From an uncultured Muribaculaceae bacterium (lineage in GTDB: Bacteria; Bacteroidota; Bacteroidia; Bacteroidales; Muribaculaceae), in assembly GCA_910588065.1 (NCBI GenBank), contig CAJUPZ010000011.1, forward strand, positions 1-64,000: a DNA stretch of 64,000 bases, given 5' to 3'. This document shows positions 56,717 through 64,000 of this stretch, piece by piece. The notes under the pieces were generated by a model, which saw only the letters and a list, made by a program, of their open reading frames with translations, searched no databases and was not told the origin of the DNA. How positions within the stretch are numbered: position 1 is the first letter of the stretch; the number at the start of each line of letters is the position of its first letter. The translations under genes and the position numbers were made by a program.

Positions 56717-59700
56717 ATGAAAAAGTTGTTTTTTTTGCTATTGACCGTGGCCACATTCACGATCGCGTCCGCACAGTCGCGTACCGTGACCGGTAAGGTC
56801 GTTTATGCAGGCGATGACGAGCCCATGGTTGGCGCGAGCATCATGCCCATAGGCGGTGGCACGGGCACATCAACTAACATTGAGGGTGAGTTCTCTCTCA
56901 AAGTTAATGACAACGTCAAGAAACTTAAGGTTACTTACGTTGGCATGCACACTGTGGAAGTTGAAATCACAGGCAAGCCCCTCCTTATCAAGATGACAAG
57001 TGCTGACATCAAGATAGATGAGGTTATGGTTGTTGCTTACGGCACAGCCACCAAATCGGCCTTCACCGGCTCCGCTGCCGTGGTCGACGCTTCTCAGATT
57101 GAGAAAGCACAGGTGAGCAACGCCCTCAACGCCATCACCGGCAAGGTTGCAGGTGTGCAGCTGACCAACACTTCCGGTCAGCCCGGCCAGACAACCCCCA
57201 CCATCCGCATCCGCGGTATCTCTTCACTCAACGCCGGCAACTCACCCCTCGTGATTGTGAACGGTGCTCCCTTCAGCGGTGATATCAACACCATCAACAC
57301 TAACGACATCGAGAGCATGACTGTCCTCAAGGACGCCGCTTCAAACGCTCTTTACGGTGCCCGCGGTGCAAACGGTGTCATCCTCATCACCACCAAGAAA
57401 GGTCAGCTCGGCTCAGGCGCTGTTGTGAACGTGGATATGAAATGGGGCGCCAACACCCGCGCCACACAGGACTACGATTACATCAAGGATCCCCGCCAGT
57501 ATTACGAACTTTACTATAAGTCACTGTACAACTACGCTGTTAATCACGACGGCCTTACTCCCGACGCCGCTCATGTGTGGGCAAACCAGAACATGACCGC
57601 ATCTAACGACTACGGCCTCGCTTATCAGACATACACCGCCCCCAACGGCCAGTATCTCGTTGGCCGCAACGGCAAGTTCAACCCCGAGGCTACCCCCGGC
57701 TACCTGAAGACCTACAAAGGCACTGAATATATGCTGACTCCGGACAACTGGCTCGAAAACTCTTACAAGAACAGCCTCCGTCAGGAATACAACGTTTCTG
57801 TTACCAACGGCACAGACCAGACATCTTTCTTCATGTCTGCCGGCTACCTTAACAATGAGGGTATCACACCCAACTCAGGCTACGAGCGCTTCACAGGCCG
57901 TCTCACCGCCGACACCCAGGCCAAATCATGGCTCAAGGTAGGCGCCGACCTCTCTTACACCCACTACAGCGCCAAGATGATGAGCTCAGAAGGTGCTTCC
58001 AACTCTTCCGGCAACATCTTCGCAGCTGCAACCGAGGTTGCTCCCATCTACCCCCTCTTTATCCGCGATGCGGCAGGCAAAGTGATGGTAGACGCCAACG
58101 GTATCACCCGTTACGACTATGGTGACGGTGAAAACGCCGGCCTCAAACGCCCTGTGTTCCAGGAGAGCAACGCTATCAGCGGTGCCTTACTTGACGTTAA
58201 CAAAAACAACGGTAACGCCTTCACCGGCACAGGTTTCTTCGAAGTGCGCTTCCTCAAGGACTTCAAGTTCACTTCAAACAACACTGTAAACATCGACGAG
58301 CGTCGCTACACCAACCTCACCAACCCCTACTACGGTGGTTATGCAACCTCCAACGGTATCATCACCAAGGAGCACTACCGCCGCATGAACTACACATTCC
58401 AGCAGCTCTTGAACTGGAACCGCAAGTTCGGTCTCCACGAAGTTACCGCCCTTCTCGGTCACGAGAACTACTGGAGCAAGATCGCCGACCTCTCCGCTTC
58501 ACGCTCAAACATGTTCGACCCCTCTAACCTCGAACTCGACGGCGCTGTGACAGACGGTAGCAGCGGTTCTTACACATCTTCCTACAACAACGAAGGCTGG
58601 CTCTTCCGCGGTCAGTACAACTACGACAACAAGTACTTCGCTTCCGCTTCTTTCCGTCGCGACGCTTCCTCTCGCTTCCATCCGGACCACCGTTGGGGTA
58701 ACTTCTGGAGCGCAGGCGGCGCATGGATCATCTCTAAGGAATCATGGTTCAACGCTCCCTGGGTTGACATGCTCAAAATCAAGGCATCTTACGGTGAGCA
58801 GGGCAACGACAACATCAGCGACTACCTCTATGTAAATACCTATAACATCGTTAACGGTTCAGGCAGCCCCGCCGCCACCCCCGCTACCCTCGGTAACCCC
58901 GATATCAGCTGGGAAAAGAACGGCAACTTCAACGCTGGTGTTGAATTCGACCTCTTCAACAGCCGTCTCGGCGGTAGCATCGAAGGCTTCTGGAGAAAAA
59001 CCACCGATATGCTCTCATGGTTCACCCTGCCCCCCAGCTTCGGCTACACCGGCTACTGGGACAACATCGGTGACATGACTAACGCCGGTGTCGAAATCGA
59101 CCTCAACGCAACTATCATCAACACCAAGGATATCACCTGGAGCGTGAACGCCAACCTCACATGGTACAAGAACACACTCTCTTACCTCCCCGAGGAGCGC
59201 AAGACCATGACTCGTGACGGTGTGAGCGGCTACCAGAGCGGCAGCTACTTCTACGGTGAAGGCATACCCTTGTACACATACCACCTCCGCCGCTATGCAG
59301 GCGTGGATCCCGAAACCGGTGACGCCCGCTACTGGCACAAGGTGACTGACGCTGACAAAACAGCAAACCGCTACGAAGGCATCGCTGTCGGCGACCTCGC
59401 TGCTGTTACTTACGATGGCCTCACTTCTCAGGACTACTTCCTCTGCGGCTCTGCCCTCCCCACCACTTACGGCGGCTTCGGCACAAGCGTGCGCGCTTAT
59501 GGCTTCGACCTGTCTCTCGACTTCGGCTACTCGCTCGGCGGCCAGGTGTATGACGGCCAGTATGCTCTTTACATGACCTCACCCACATCTACCCAGCGCG
59601 GCTACAATTTCCACGCCGATATCCTCAAGGCTTGGTCTCCCGAGAACCCCACAAGCAATATCCCCCGTCTCCAGTATGGCGACCAGTACGTTGCTACATC

Positions 59701-59950
59701 TTCGGACCGCTTCCTCACAAGCGCCAACTACCTCAGCCTCCAGAACATCAACTTCGGCTACACTCTTCCCCAGAACATCGTGCGCAAGATGTTCCTCTCA
59801 AAACTCCGCGTTTACCTCTCTTGCGACAATGTTTGGCTTTGGGCTAAGCGTCAGGGCATCGACCCCCGTCAGAGCATCAGCGGCAGCGTGAACAACACTT
59901 ACTACGCTCCCATCCGCACAATCTCAGGCGGCCTTTCGGTTTCTTTCTAA
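56717..59950 (+). CDS. SusC/RagA-family TonB-dependent outer-membrane transporter
   Basis: A 1077-residue protein with signal peptide (residues 1–19, ending ASA). A carboxypeptidase-D-like domain (TVTGKVVYAGDDEPMVGASI, about 23–100) precedes the plug (about 110–230) with the family motif SNALYGARGANGVILITTK. The rest is the 22-strand barrel ending in GGLSVSF. It imports a ligand captured by the SusD partner, powered by TonB. The substrate is unknown. Strong codon bias (AAC, CTC, CGC) resembles rpoB, suggesting heavy expression. Confidence 0.96.
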   Translation: MKKLFFLLLTVATFTIASAQSRTVTGKVVYAGDDEPMVGASIMPIGGGTGTSTNIEGEFSLKVNDNVKKLKVTYVGMHTVEVEITGKPLLIKMTSADIKIDEVMVVAYGTATKSAFTGSAAVVDASQIEKAQVSNALNAITGKVAGVQLTNTSGQPGQTTPTIRIRGISSLNAGNSPLVIVNGAPFSGDINTINTNDIESMTVLKDAASNALYGARGANGVILITTKKGQLGSGAVVNVDMKWGANTRATQDYDYIKDPRQYYELYYKSLYNYAVNHDGLTPDAAHVWANQNMTASNDYGLAYQTYTAPNGQYLVGRNGKFNPEATPGYLKTYKGTEYMLTPDNWLENSYKNSLRQEYNVSVTNGTDQTSFFMSAGYLNNEGITPNSGYERFTGRLTADTQAKSWLKVGADLSYTHYSAKMMSSEGASNSSGNIFAAATEVAPIYPLFIRDAAGKVMVDANGITRYDYGDGENAGLKRPVFQESNAISGALLDVNKNNGNAFTGTGFFEVRFLKDFKFTSNNTVNIDERRYTNLTNPYYGGYATSNGIITKEHYRRMNYTFQQLLNWNRKFGLHEVTALLGHENYWSKIADLSASRSNMFDPSNLELDGAVTDGSSGSYTSSYNNEGWLFRGQYNYDNKYFASASFRRDASSRFHPDHRWGNFWSAGGAWIISKESWFNAPWVDMLKIKASYGEQGNDNISDYLYVNTYNIVNGSGSPAATPATLGNPDISWEKNGNFNAGVEFDLFNSRLGGSIEGFWRKTTDMLSWFTLPPSFGYTGYWDNIGDMTNAGVEIDLNATIINTKDITWSVNANLTWYKNTLSYLPEERKTMTRDGVSGYQSGSYFYGEGIPLYTYHLRRYAGVDPETGDARYWHKVTDADKTANRYEGIAVGDLAAVTYDGLTSQDYFLCGSALPTTYGGFGTSVRAYGFDLSLDFGYSLGGQVYDGQYALYMTSPTSTQRGYNFHADILKAWSPENPTSNIPRLQYGDQYVATSSDRFLTSANYLSLQNINFGYTLPQNIVRKMFLSKLRVYLSCDNVWLWAKRQGIDPRQSISGSVNNTYYAPIRTISGGLSVSF

Positions 59951-59973
59951 CCTAATCGCATCGTAATAAAACA

Positions 59974-61581
59974 ATGAATACAATATACAAATCACTTATA
60001 GCGGCTCTCGCTGTGGCTCCGGTGCTCACCGGTTGTATTGAGGAGACTCAGCCTACAAACATTGTCACAGACACACAGCTCGGCTCTTCTACAAAGGCCA
60101 TCGAGGCGCTCGTGTGGGCTATTCCGGCCTACTATAATAAGATGGATATCATGAGCAACAGCCAGGCATACGACTGGGGCTATGGTTCCATAATGCATGT
60201 CAGAGATGTCATGACAGAGGATATGGTTATCTCTGCTTCCGGCTATGACTGGTACAGCAGCTGGGCATATAACCAGAACATGGGTGAGCAGTGGATGAAA
60301 GCCCAGTGGATCTGGACATTCTACAACAAGCAGGCTCTCACCACCAACAACCTTATCGGTGCCATTGACATCGAATCCGCTTCAGACCAAATGAAGGTGT
60401 ACTACGGCATGGGTCTTGCATTCCGTGCTTCTACATACCTCGATATGGCTCGTATGTATGAGTTCCTTCCCAACGACGCTGTTTCTTCAGTGAACCTCGA
60501 AGGCAACGATGTGCTCGGTCTTACCGTGCCTATCGTAACCAACGAGACAACCGAGGAGCAGTCTCGCAACAACCCCCGTGTTCCCCACGCCGAGATGTTT
60601 GACTTCATCATGAAGGATCTCGACCAGGCTGAGGAATATGTAGGAGCCACTGCACGTCAGGCCAAGACTCTTATTGACCAGACAGTTATCTGGGGTCTCA
60701 AAGCCCGTGCCTATATGTGGAACGAAGACTACACCAAGGCTGCCGAATATGCCCGCAAGGCTATCGACTCCGGCCGCTACACTCCGCTCACACGCGAGGA
60801 GTGGCTCAGCACTACTTCCGGCTTCAACGACCTTTCTCTCTCATCCTGGATGTGGGGTGCACAGGCCGTTAAGGAAGATGACTGTGTGCAGAGCGGTATC
60901 CTCAACTGGACTGCATGGGTAAGTAACGAGGCTGAATATGGCTATGCTGTAGCAGGTCCCTTCCTGCAGATCAACCGCAGCACATACGAGCGTATCAATG
61001 ACCGTGACTTCCGCAAACTTTCATACAAGGCTCCCGAAGGTTCTTCACTCGCAGGTCAGGAACCGGTGCTCAACCCCACATGGGCTGCGGAGCTCCCCAC
61101 TTATGCTTCTTTCAAGTTTCGTCCCGGTGGCGGCAACACCACAGACTTCAATGTGGGTTCAGCTACCGCGCTCCCTCTGATGCGTATCGAGGAGATGTAT
61201 CTTATCGAGGCTGAGGCTGTGGCTCACACAGCTCCCGCTCAGGGCAAAAAGCTCCTTGAGGACTTCATGAAGACATACCGCTACTCCACATACTCTTGCA
61301 AGGCTTCCGATGCCGAAGGTGTTATCGACGAAATCTTCTTCCAGAAGCGAGTTGAGCTCTGGGGCGAAGGTCAGAGCTTCTTCGACTACAAACGTCTCAA
61401 CAAGGGTGTGACACGCGGCTACGCAGGTACTAACTTCGCTCAGAGCGCTCAGATGAACGTTGTAGGTCGTCCCGCTTGGATGAACATCGTTATGGTTAGC
61501 TCTGAGGGTACTAACAACAAGGGTGTTGACGGTTGGAACAACCCCGACCCCTCTGACAAGTACACCAAGCTCAAGTTCTAA
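59974..61581 (+). CDS. SusD/RagB-family surface lipoprotein
   Basis: A 535-residue lipoprotein with lipobox LTGC (Cys21). The helical TPR-like scaffold of the family is evident (GMGLAFRASTYLDMARMYEF, IWGLKARAYMWNEDYTKAAE) and the C-terminal region has LMRIEEMYLIEAEAVAH and FFQKRVELWGEGQSFFDYKR. It forms the lid over the SusC barrel and binds the substrate outside the cell. It starts 23 bp after susC. Confidence 0.95.
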   Translation: MNTIYKSLIAALAVAPVLTGCIEETQPTNIVTDTQLGSSTKAIEALVWAIPAYYNKMDIMSNSQAYDWGYGSIMHVRDVMTEDMVISASGYDWYSSWAYNQNMGEQWMKAQWIWTFYNKQALTTNNLIGAIDIESASDQMKVYYGMGLAFRASTYLDMARMYEFLPNDAVSSVNLEGNDVLGLTVPIVTNETTEEQSRNNPRVPHAEMFDFIMKDLDQAEEYVGATARQAKTLIDQTVIWGLKARAYMWNEDYTKAAEYARKAIDSGRYTPLTREEWLSTTSGFNDLSLSSWMWGAQAVKEDDCVQSGILNWTAWVSNEAEYGYAVAGPFLQINRSTYERINDRDFRKLSYKAPEGSSLAGQEPVLNPTWAAELPTYASFKFRPGGGNTTDFNVGSATALPLMRIEEMYLIEAEAVAHTAPAQGKKLLEDFMKTYRYSTYSCKASDAEGVIDEIFFQKRVELWGEGQSFFDYKRLNKGVTRGYAGTNFAQSAQMNVVGRPAWMNIVMVSSEGTNNKGVDGWNNPDPSDKYTKLKF

Positions 61582-61603
61582 ACCTCTTTAAAAGTAACAG
61601 ATT

Positions 61604-63430
61604 ATGAAATTCAATAAAATTCTCCTGGTTCTCGCACTCGCCCTCTTCGGGCTGGGTGCCTGCACCGACGAGGTGAAATACGACCCCGCGCAGCCCGAGG
61701 CAAATGTTGAGGCTTACTTCCCCGCTGCGCTCGGCACATCTGTGTCGCTCGACAACGACCAGAACCAGTTTACAGTGCCTGTTTACCGCACCTCAAAGAG
61801 CGGCGCACAGACAATCGCGCTCAGCGCAACCTCTACCGACAACCTCTTCACAGTAGCCAGCGCAGTGACTTTTGCCGACGGCTCTGACGAGGCTCTCGTG
61901 CCCGTTGACTTTGATTTCTCTTCTATCGAAGCCAACAAAAGCTACTCTGTGACCATAACCATCGATGATGCTGCAACAACTCCCTACGGCAAACGCACCC
62001 AGACCTTCGCAATCAAATATGCTCCCTGGAGCGCCTGGAAGGTGATGAACGGCTATGCCCAGTGGACTACTCCCTTCAATGGCGGTACTTTCGAGGTGTC
62101 TATCGCTCAGCGTTCAAACCTGCTTGACCCCAACCAGATTCAGGTTCGTACAGTCGGTTATAAGGATGATCCTGACGGTCTCAAAGGCATCGCTGCATGG
62201 GATAACCCCATCGTTTATGATATTGATCTTTCTACCGGCATTGTTTCGCTCCCCCTCACTGATACCGGCGAGGCTTACAGCGGTGGCGGCACAATCTGGG
62301 AATGCGACCTGTACAATTACTACAAGTATTTCAAGACTCCCAACGGCGAAAGCCGCGATGAGTACAAAGATGCCTGCACATTCAACTCAGAAACCGGTGT
62401 CCTCACCATTGAGATGGGCTATTTCGTTGTTAACAGTGGCACAATTCTTGGTTCATACGGCACATTCACCGAGTTTATCCAGCTCCCCGGCTATCCTGAC
62501 TACAGCATGTACTTTGCCAACAACGGTTCTGTAATCACAGAGCAGGGCAAGGAATTCGCTGTGCTCACTATTGCCAAAGGTTCTGACGTAAACGGCTTCG
62601 CTCTCAAACTCGTCCCCGGTTATCTTTCAGAAGAAGAAATCGCTGAGGTTGCTGACGACATGAAGGCCGAAGAGGAGTTGACTCTTTATTATGACGGTGG
62701 TGACTTCCAGTTCCCCATCGCTGAAGATGGCGACCAGACTCTCGTAGCCCTCACATACGATGCTATGGGCAATTACCTCAACACTCAGTCTTACCACTTC
62801 TACTACGAAGTGCAGCAGAAAGACTGGAATGCAGGTTGGACTCCCCTCGCCGATAAGCTCCTCTACACCGACTACTTCAATTTCAGCAAGCCCGAGTCTT
62901 GGGAAGTAGAGGTGCAGGAAAGCAACAAATACCCCGGCTACTACCGTATCGTTAAGCCCTACGCAGAAGTTATTGATCCGTCTGAATTGGAGCGTGGTCA
63001 CTACTACATCTATTTCGATGGTTCAAATCCGGATCAGGCATATGTGGAACTTTCATATACTTCACTCGGACATTACTTTGCTTCAGAAGCATATATGCTG
63101 CTTGCTTACGGTGGCGCTACCGAAGCTGACGTAACTGCCGCCGGAATGTGGGGCACATGGAAGGACAATACGCTCACTATGCCCAAACAGTCTATCGGAT
63201 GGGTCGGCGCTCTCTCAGCCGGAAAGTGGCTTTATTACACTGGCTCAATGAATGCCTCTGAAATTAAGCTCCTCCAGCCCATACCTGCTGCTGACGAAGA
63301 CGAGCCCGGTCTCGGAGAGGAAGCCTTCAAGGCTGTTGCCAAAAAGCAGATCGCTACCGGCAGCAACGCAATGCCTGTCAAGAATGCGAAAAAGAACCGC
63401 AAACTCAACACATCTGCTCCCCTCATCTAA
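61604..63430 (+). CDS. Surface lipoprotein encoded with SusCD
   Basis: A 608-residue lipoprotein with lipobox LGAC (Cys20). Residues about 35–150 look like a Calx-beta/BACON-like domain (FTVPVYRTSKSGAQTIALSA, SYSVTITIDDAATTPYGKRT). The rest is beta-rich with repeated aromatic stretches (YGTFTEFIQLPGYPDYSMYF) and a Lys-rich tail (KNAKKNRKLN). It is 22 bp after susD. Its likely role is surface binding of the transported ligand, like SusE/SusF, but it matches no family I can name surely. Confidence 0.75.
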   Translation: MKFNKILLVLALALFGLGACTDEVKYDPAQPEANVEAYFPAALGTSVSLDNDQNQFTVPVYRTSKSGAQTIALSATSTDNLFTVASAVTFADGSDEALVPVDFDFSSIEANKSYSVTITIDDAATTPYGKRTQTFAIKYAPWSAWKVMNGYAQWTTPFNGGTFEVSIAQRSNLLDPNQIQVRTVGYKDDPDGLKGIAAWDNPIVYDIDLSTGIVSLPLTDTGEAYSGGGTIWECDLYNYYKYFKTPNGESRDEYKDACTFNSETGVLTIEMGYFVVNSGTILGSYGTFTEFIQLPGYPDYSMYFANNGSVITEQGKEFAVLTIAKGSDVNGFALKLVPGYLSEEEIAEVADDMKAEEELTLYYDGGDFQFPIAEDGDQTLVALTYDAMGNYLNTQSYHFYYEVQQKDWNAGWTPLADKLLYTDYFNFSKPESWEVEVQESNKYPGYYRIVKPYAEVIDPSELERGHYYIYFDGSNPDQAYVELSYTSLGHYFASEAYMLLAYGGATEADVTAAGMWGTWKDNTLTMPKQSIGWVGALSAGKWLYYTGSMNASEIKLLQPIPAADEDEPGLGEEAFKAVAKKQIATGSNAMPVKNAKKNRKLNTSAPLI

Positions 63431-63458
63431 TCCGAATCAACCCATACCCTCCTGATAC

Positions 63459-63491
63459 AAGGGGCGGACGCATCATGCGCCCGCCCCTTTT
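63459..63491 (+). terminator. Terminator after the SusCD operon
   Basis: GGGGCGG (63461–63467) pairs with CCGCCCC (63481–63487), with a smaller inner GCAT/ATGC stem, followed by TTTT. Confidence 0.8.
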
Positions 63492-63502
63492 CACATCCCC
63501 CT

Positions 63503-63550
63503 GTCACCCGCTCTCCGCGCGTGATGAGGGTGAATAGTGCAGGATGCACG
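63503..63550. repeat. Dispersed relative of the 14.1-kb repeat
   Basis: The stretch with CCGCGCGTGATGAG and AGGATGCAC resembles CCGCGGGTGATGAG and AGGATGCGC at 14101–14125. It suggests a dispersed intergenic repeat family; the similarity is partial and judged by eye. Confidence 0.4.
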
Positions 63551-63559
63551 ATTATTTTG

Positions 63560-63586
63560 TTATCCGCACGCGCAGTGTGCGGATAA
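63560..63586. promoter_or_regulatory. Palindrome upstream of the S8 protease gene
   Basis: TTATCCGCAC and GTGCGGATAA form 10-bp perfect arms around a 7-nt centre, 40 bp before the start. A near -7 match, TAACTTTA, follows at 63592–63599. It could be an operator near the promoter or a hairpin of the dispersed repeat. Confidence 0.45.
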
Positions 63587-63625
63587 TTTACTAACTTTAC
63601 ACGCTAAACTCATCATACCATCAGC

Positions 63626-64000
63626 ATGAAAACATTCTACACATTTGCAGCTATGCTTCTCGTTGCCGCCTGTGCTTTCGCTCAGGCAAGAGTGGCACCC
63701 GTTGCGCGTTTCCTCGTCCATCAGGCCGAGCACGCGCAGTCGCGCACAGACGTTGAGCGTCCGGTGCTCGCCTTCGTCGACCTTGACAAAGACACCTCAT
63801 ATTCCAATCTTGCCTCAACCCCCGGCGTTGAGATTGTCAGCGTGCGAGGCTCCATAGCCCTTGTGCGTTTCCCAATAGGCAAGACCGATGACATAGCAGC
63901 CATGCCCGGCATCAAGTCGATATCTTTCGGCTACGAGGCAAAGCCCCTTATGGACGAAGCCCGCAAGGTGTCATACGTCGACCAGGTGCAGCAGGGCACC
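63626..64000 (+). CDS. S8 (subtilisin-family) serine protease, N-terminal part
   Basis: 125 residues are visible before the window ends. A signal peptide (MKTFYTFAAMLLVAACAFAQ) is followed by a propeptide-like domain (VLAFVDLDKDTSYSNLASTP, then SIALVRFPIGKTDDIAAMPG) and the segment EARKVSYVDQVQQGT. This is where S8 peptidases of Bacteroidetes lead into the catalytic domain. The Asp, His and Ser catalytic residues lie outside. It follows the SusCD operon across a terminator, so co-function with uptake is a guess. Confidence 0.7.
   Translation, partial: MKTFYTFAAMLLVAACAFAQARVAPVARFLVHQAEHAQSRTDVERPVLAFVDLDKDTSYSNLASTPGVEIVSVRGSIALVRFPIGKTDDIAAMPGIKSISFGYEAKPLMDEARKVSYVDQVQQGT

Overview
The window reads as a chromosome segment of a Bacteroidales gut-type bacterium; a Muribaculaceae-like lineage is my best guess, but family and species are inference. 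The signs are the gene order tuf–tRNA-Trp–secE–nusG–rplKAJL–rpoBC, a SusC/SusD pair, a type V (fimbrillin) pilus operon, DUF-rich envelope proteins typical of the phylum, and promoters fitting the Bacteroidetes pattern (TAnnTTTG at -7, TTG/TTTG about 20 nt upstream) rather than E. coli boxes.

Layout. 1–11976 (+): end of tuf, tRNA-Trp, secE, nusG, four ribosomal protein genes, then rpoB and rpoC, with hairpin terminators or attenuators after tuf, rplL and rpoC. 12077–13704 (+): an ECF sigma factor, a membrane protein likely to be its anti-sigma factor, and a small exported DUF4252-like protein. 13705–14269: non-coding, built of degenerate tandem repeats of about 220 bp. 14270–21533 (-): secA, a membrane coiled-coil protein, an MgtC-like protein and a Kef-type antiporter. 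21659–27391 (-): a U32 peptidase-family protein, galE, a DUF4105 membrane protein, and an alkaline-phosphatase-fold protein whose catalytic residues look lost. 27712–29866 (-): a two-component system. 30120–35868 (-): dxr, rseP, an RlmI-like methyltransferase and a dipeptidyl-peptidase III. 36098–39239 (+): an OmpA-family porin and a phospho-sugar mutase, each followed by a terminator. 39499–47451 (+): a six-gene pilus operon. 47445–49908 (-): three envelope or unknown proteins. 50038–56040 (-): ilvD, ilvB, ilvN, an acyl-ACP thioesterase and ilvC. 56717–63430 (+): susC, susD and a surface lipoprotein. 63626–64000 (+): start of an S8 (subtilisin-type) protease.

Functionally the left 12 kb is translation and transcription core. 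The middle is envelope biogenesis (Sec export, site-2 protease, isoprenoid precursor, sugar-nucleotide and ion homeostasis). The right half mixes surface structures (pilus, SusCD uptake) with branched-chain amino acid synthesis. No phage, insertion sequence, CRISPR array, toxin–antitoxin pair or restriction system was recognised. The least ordinary items are the apparent pseudo-phosphatase, the compositionally foreign 3' end of the pilus tip gene, a possible frameshift-degraded small ORF in the ilvD leader, the tandem repeat block at 13.7–14.2 kb, and a thioesterase embedded in the ilv operon.
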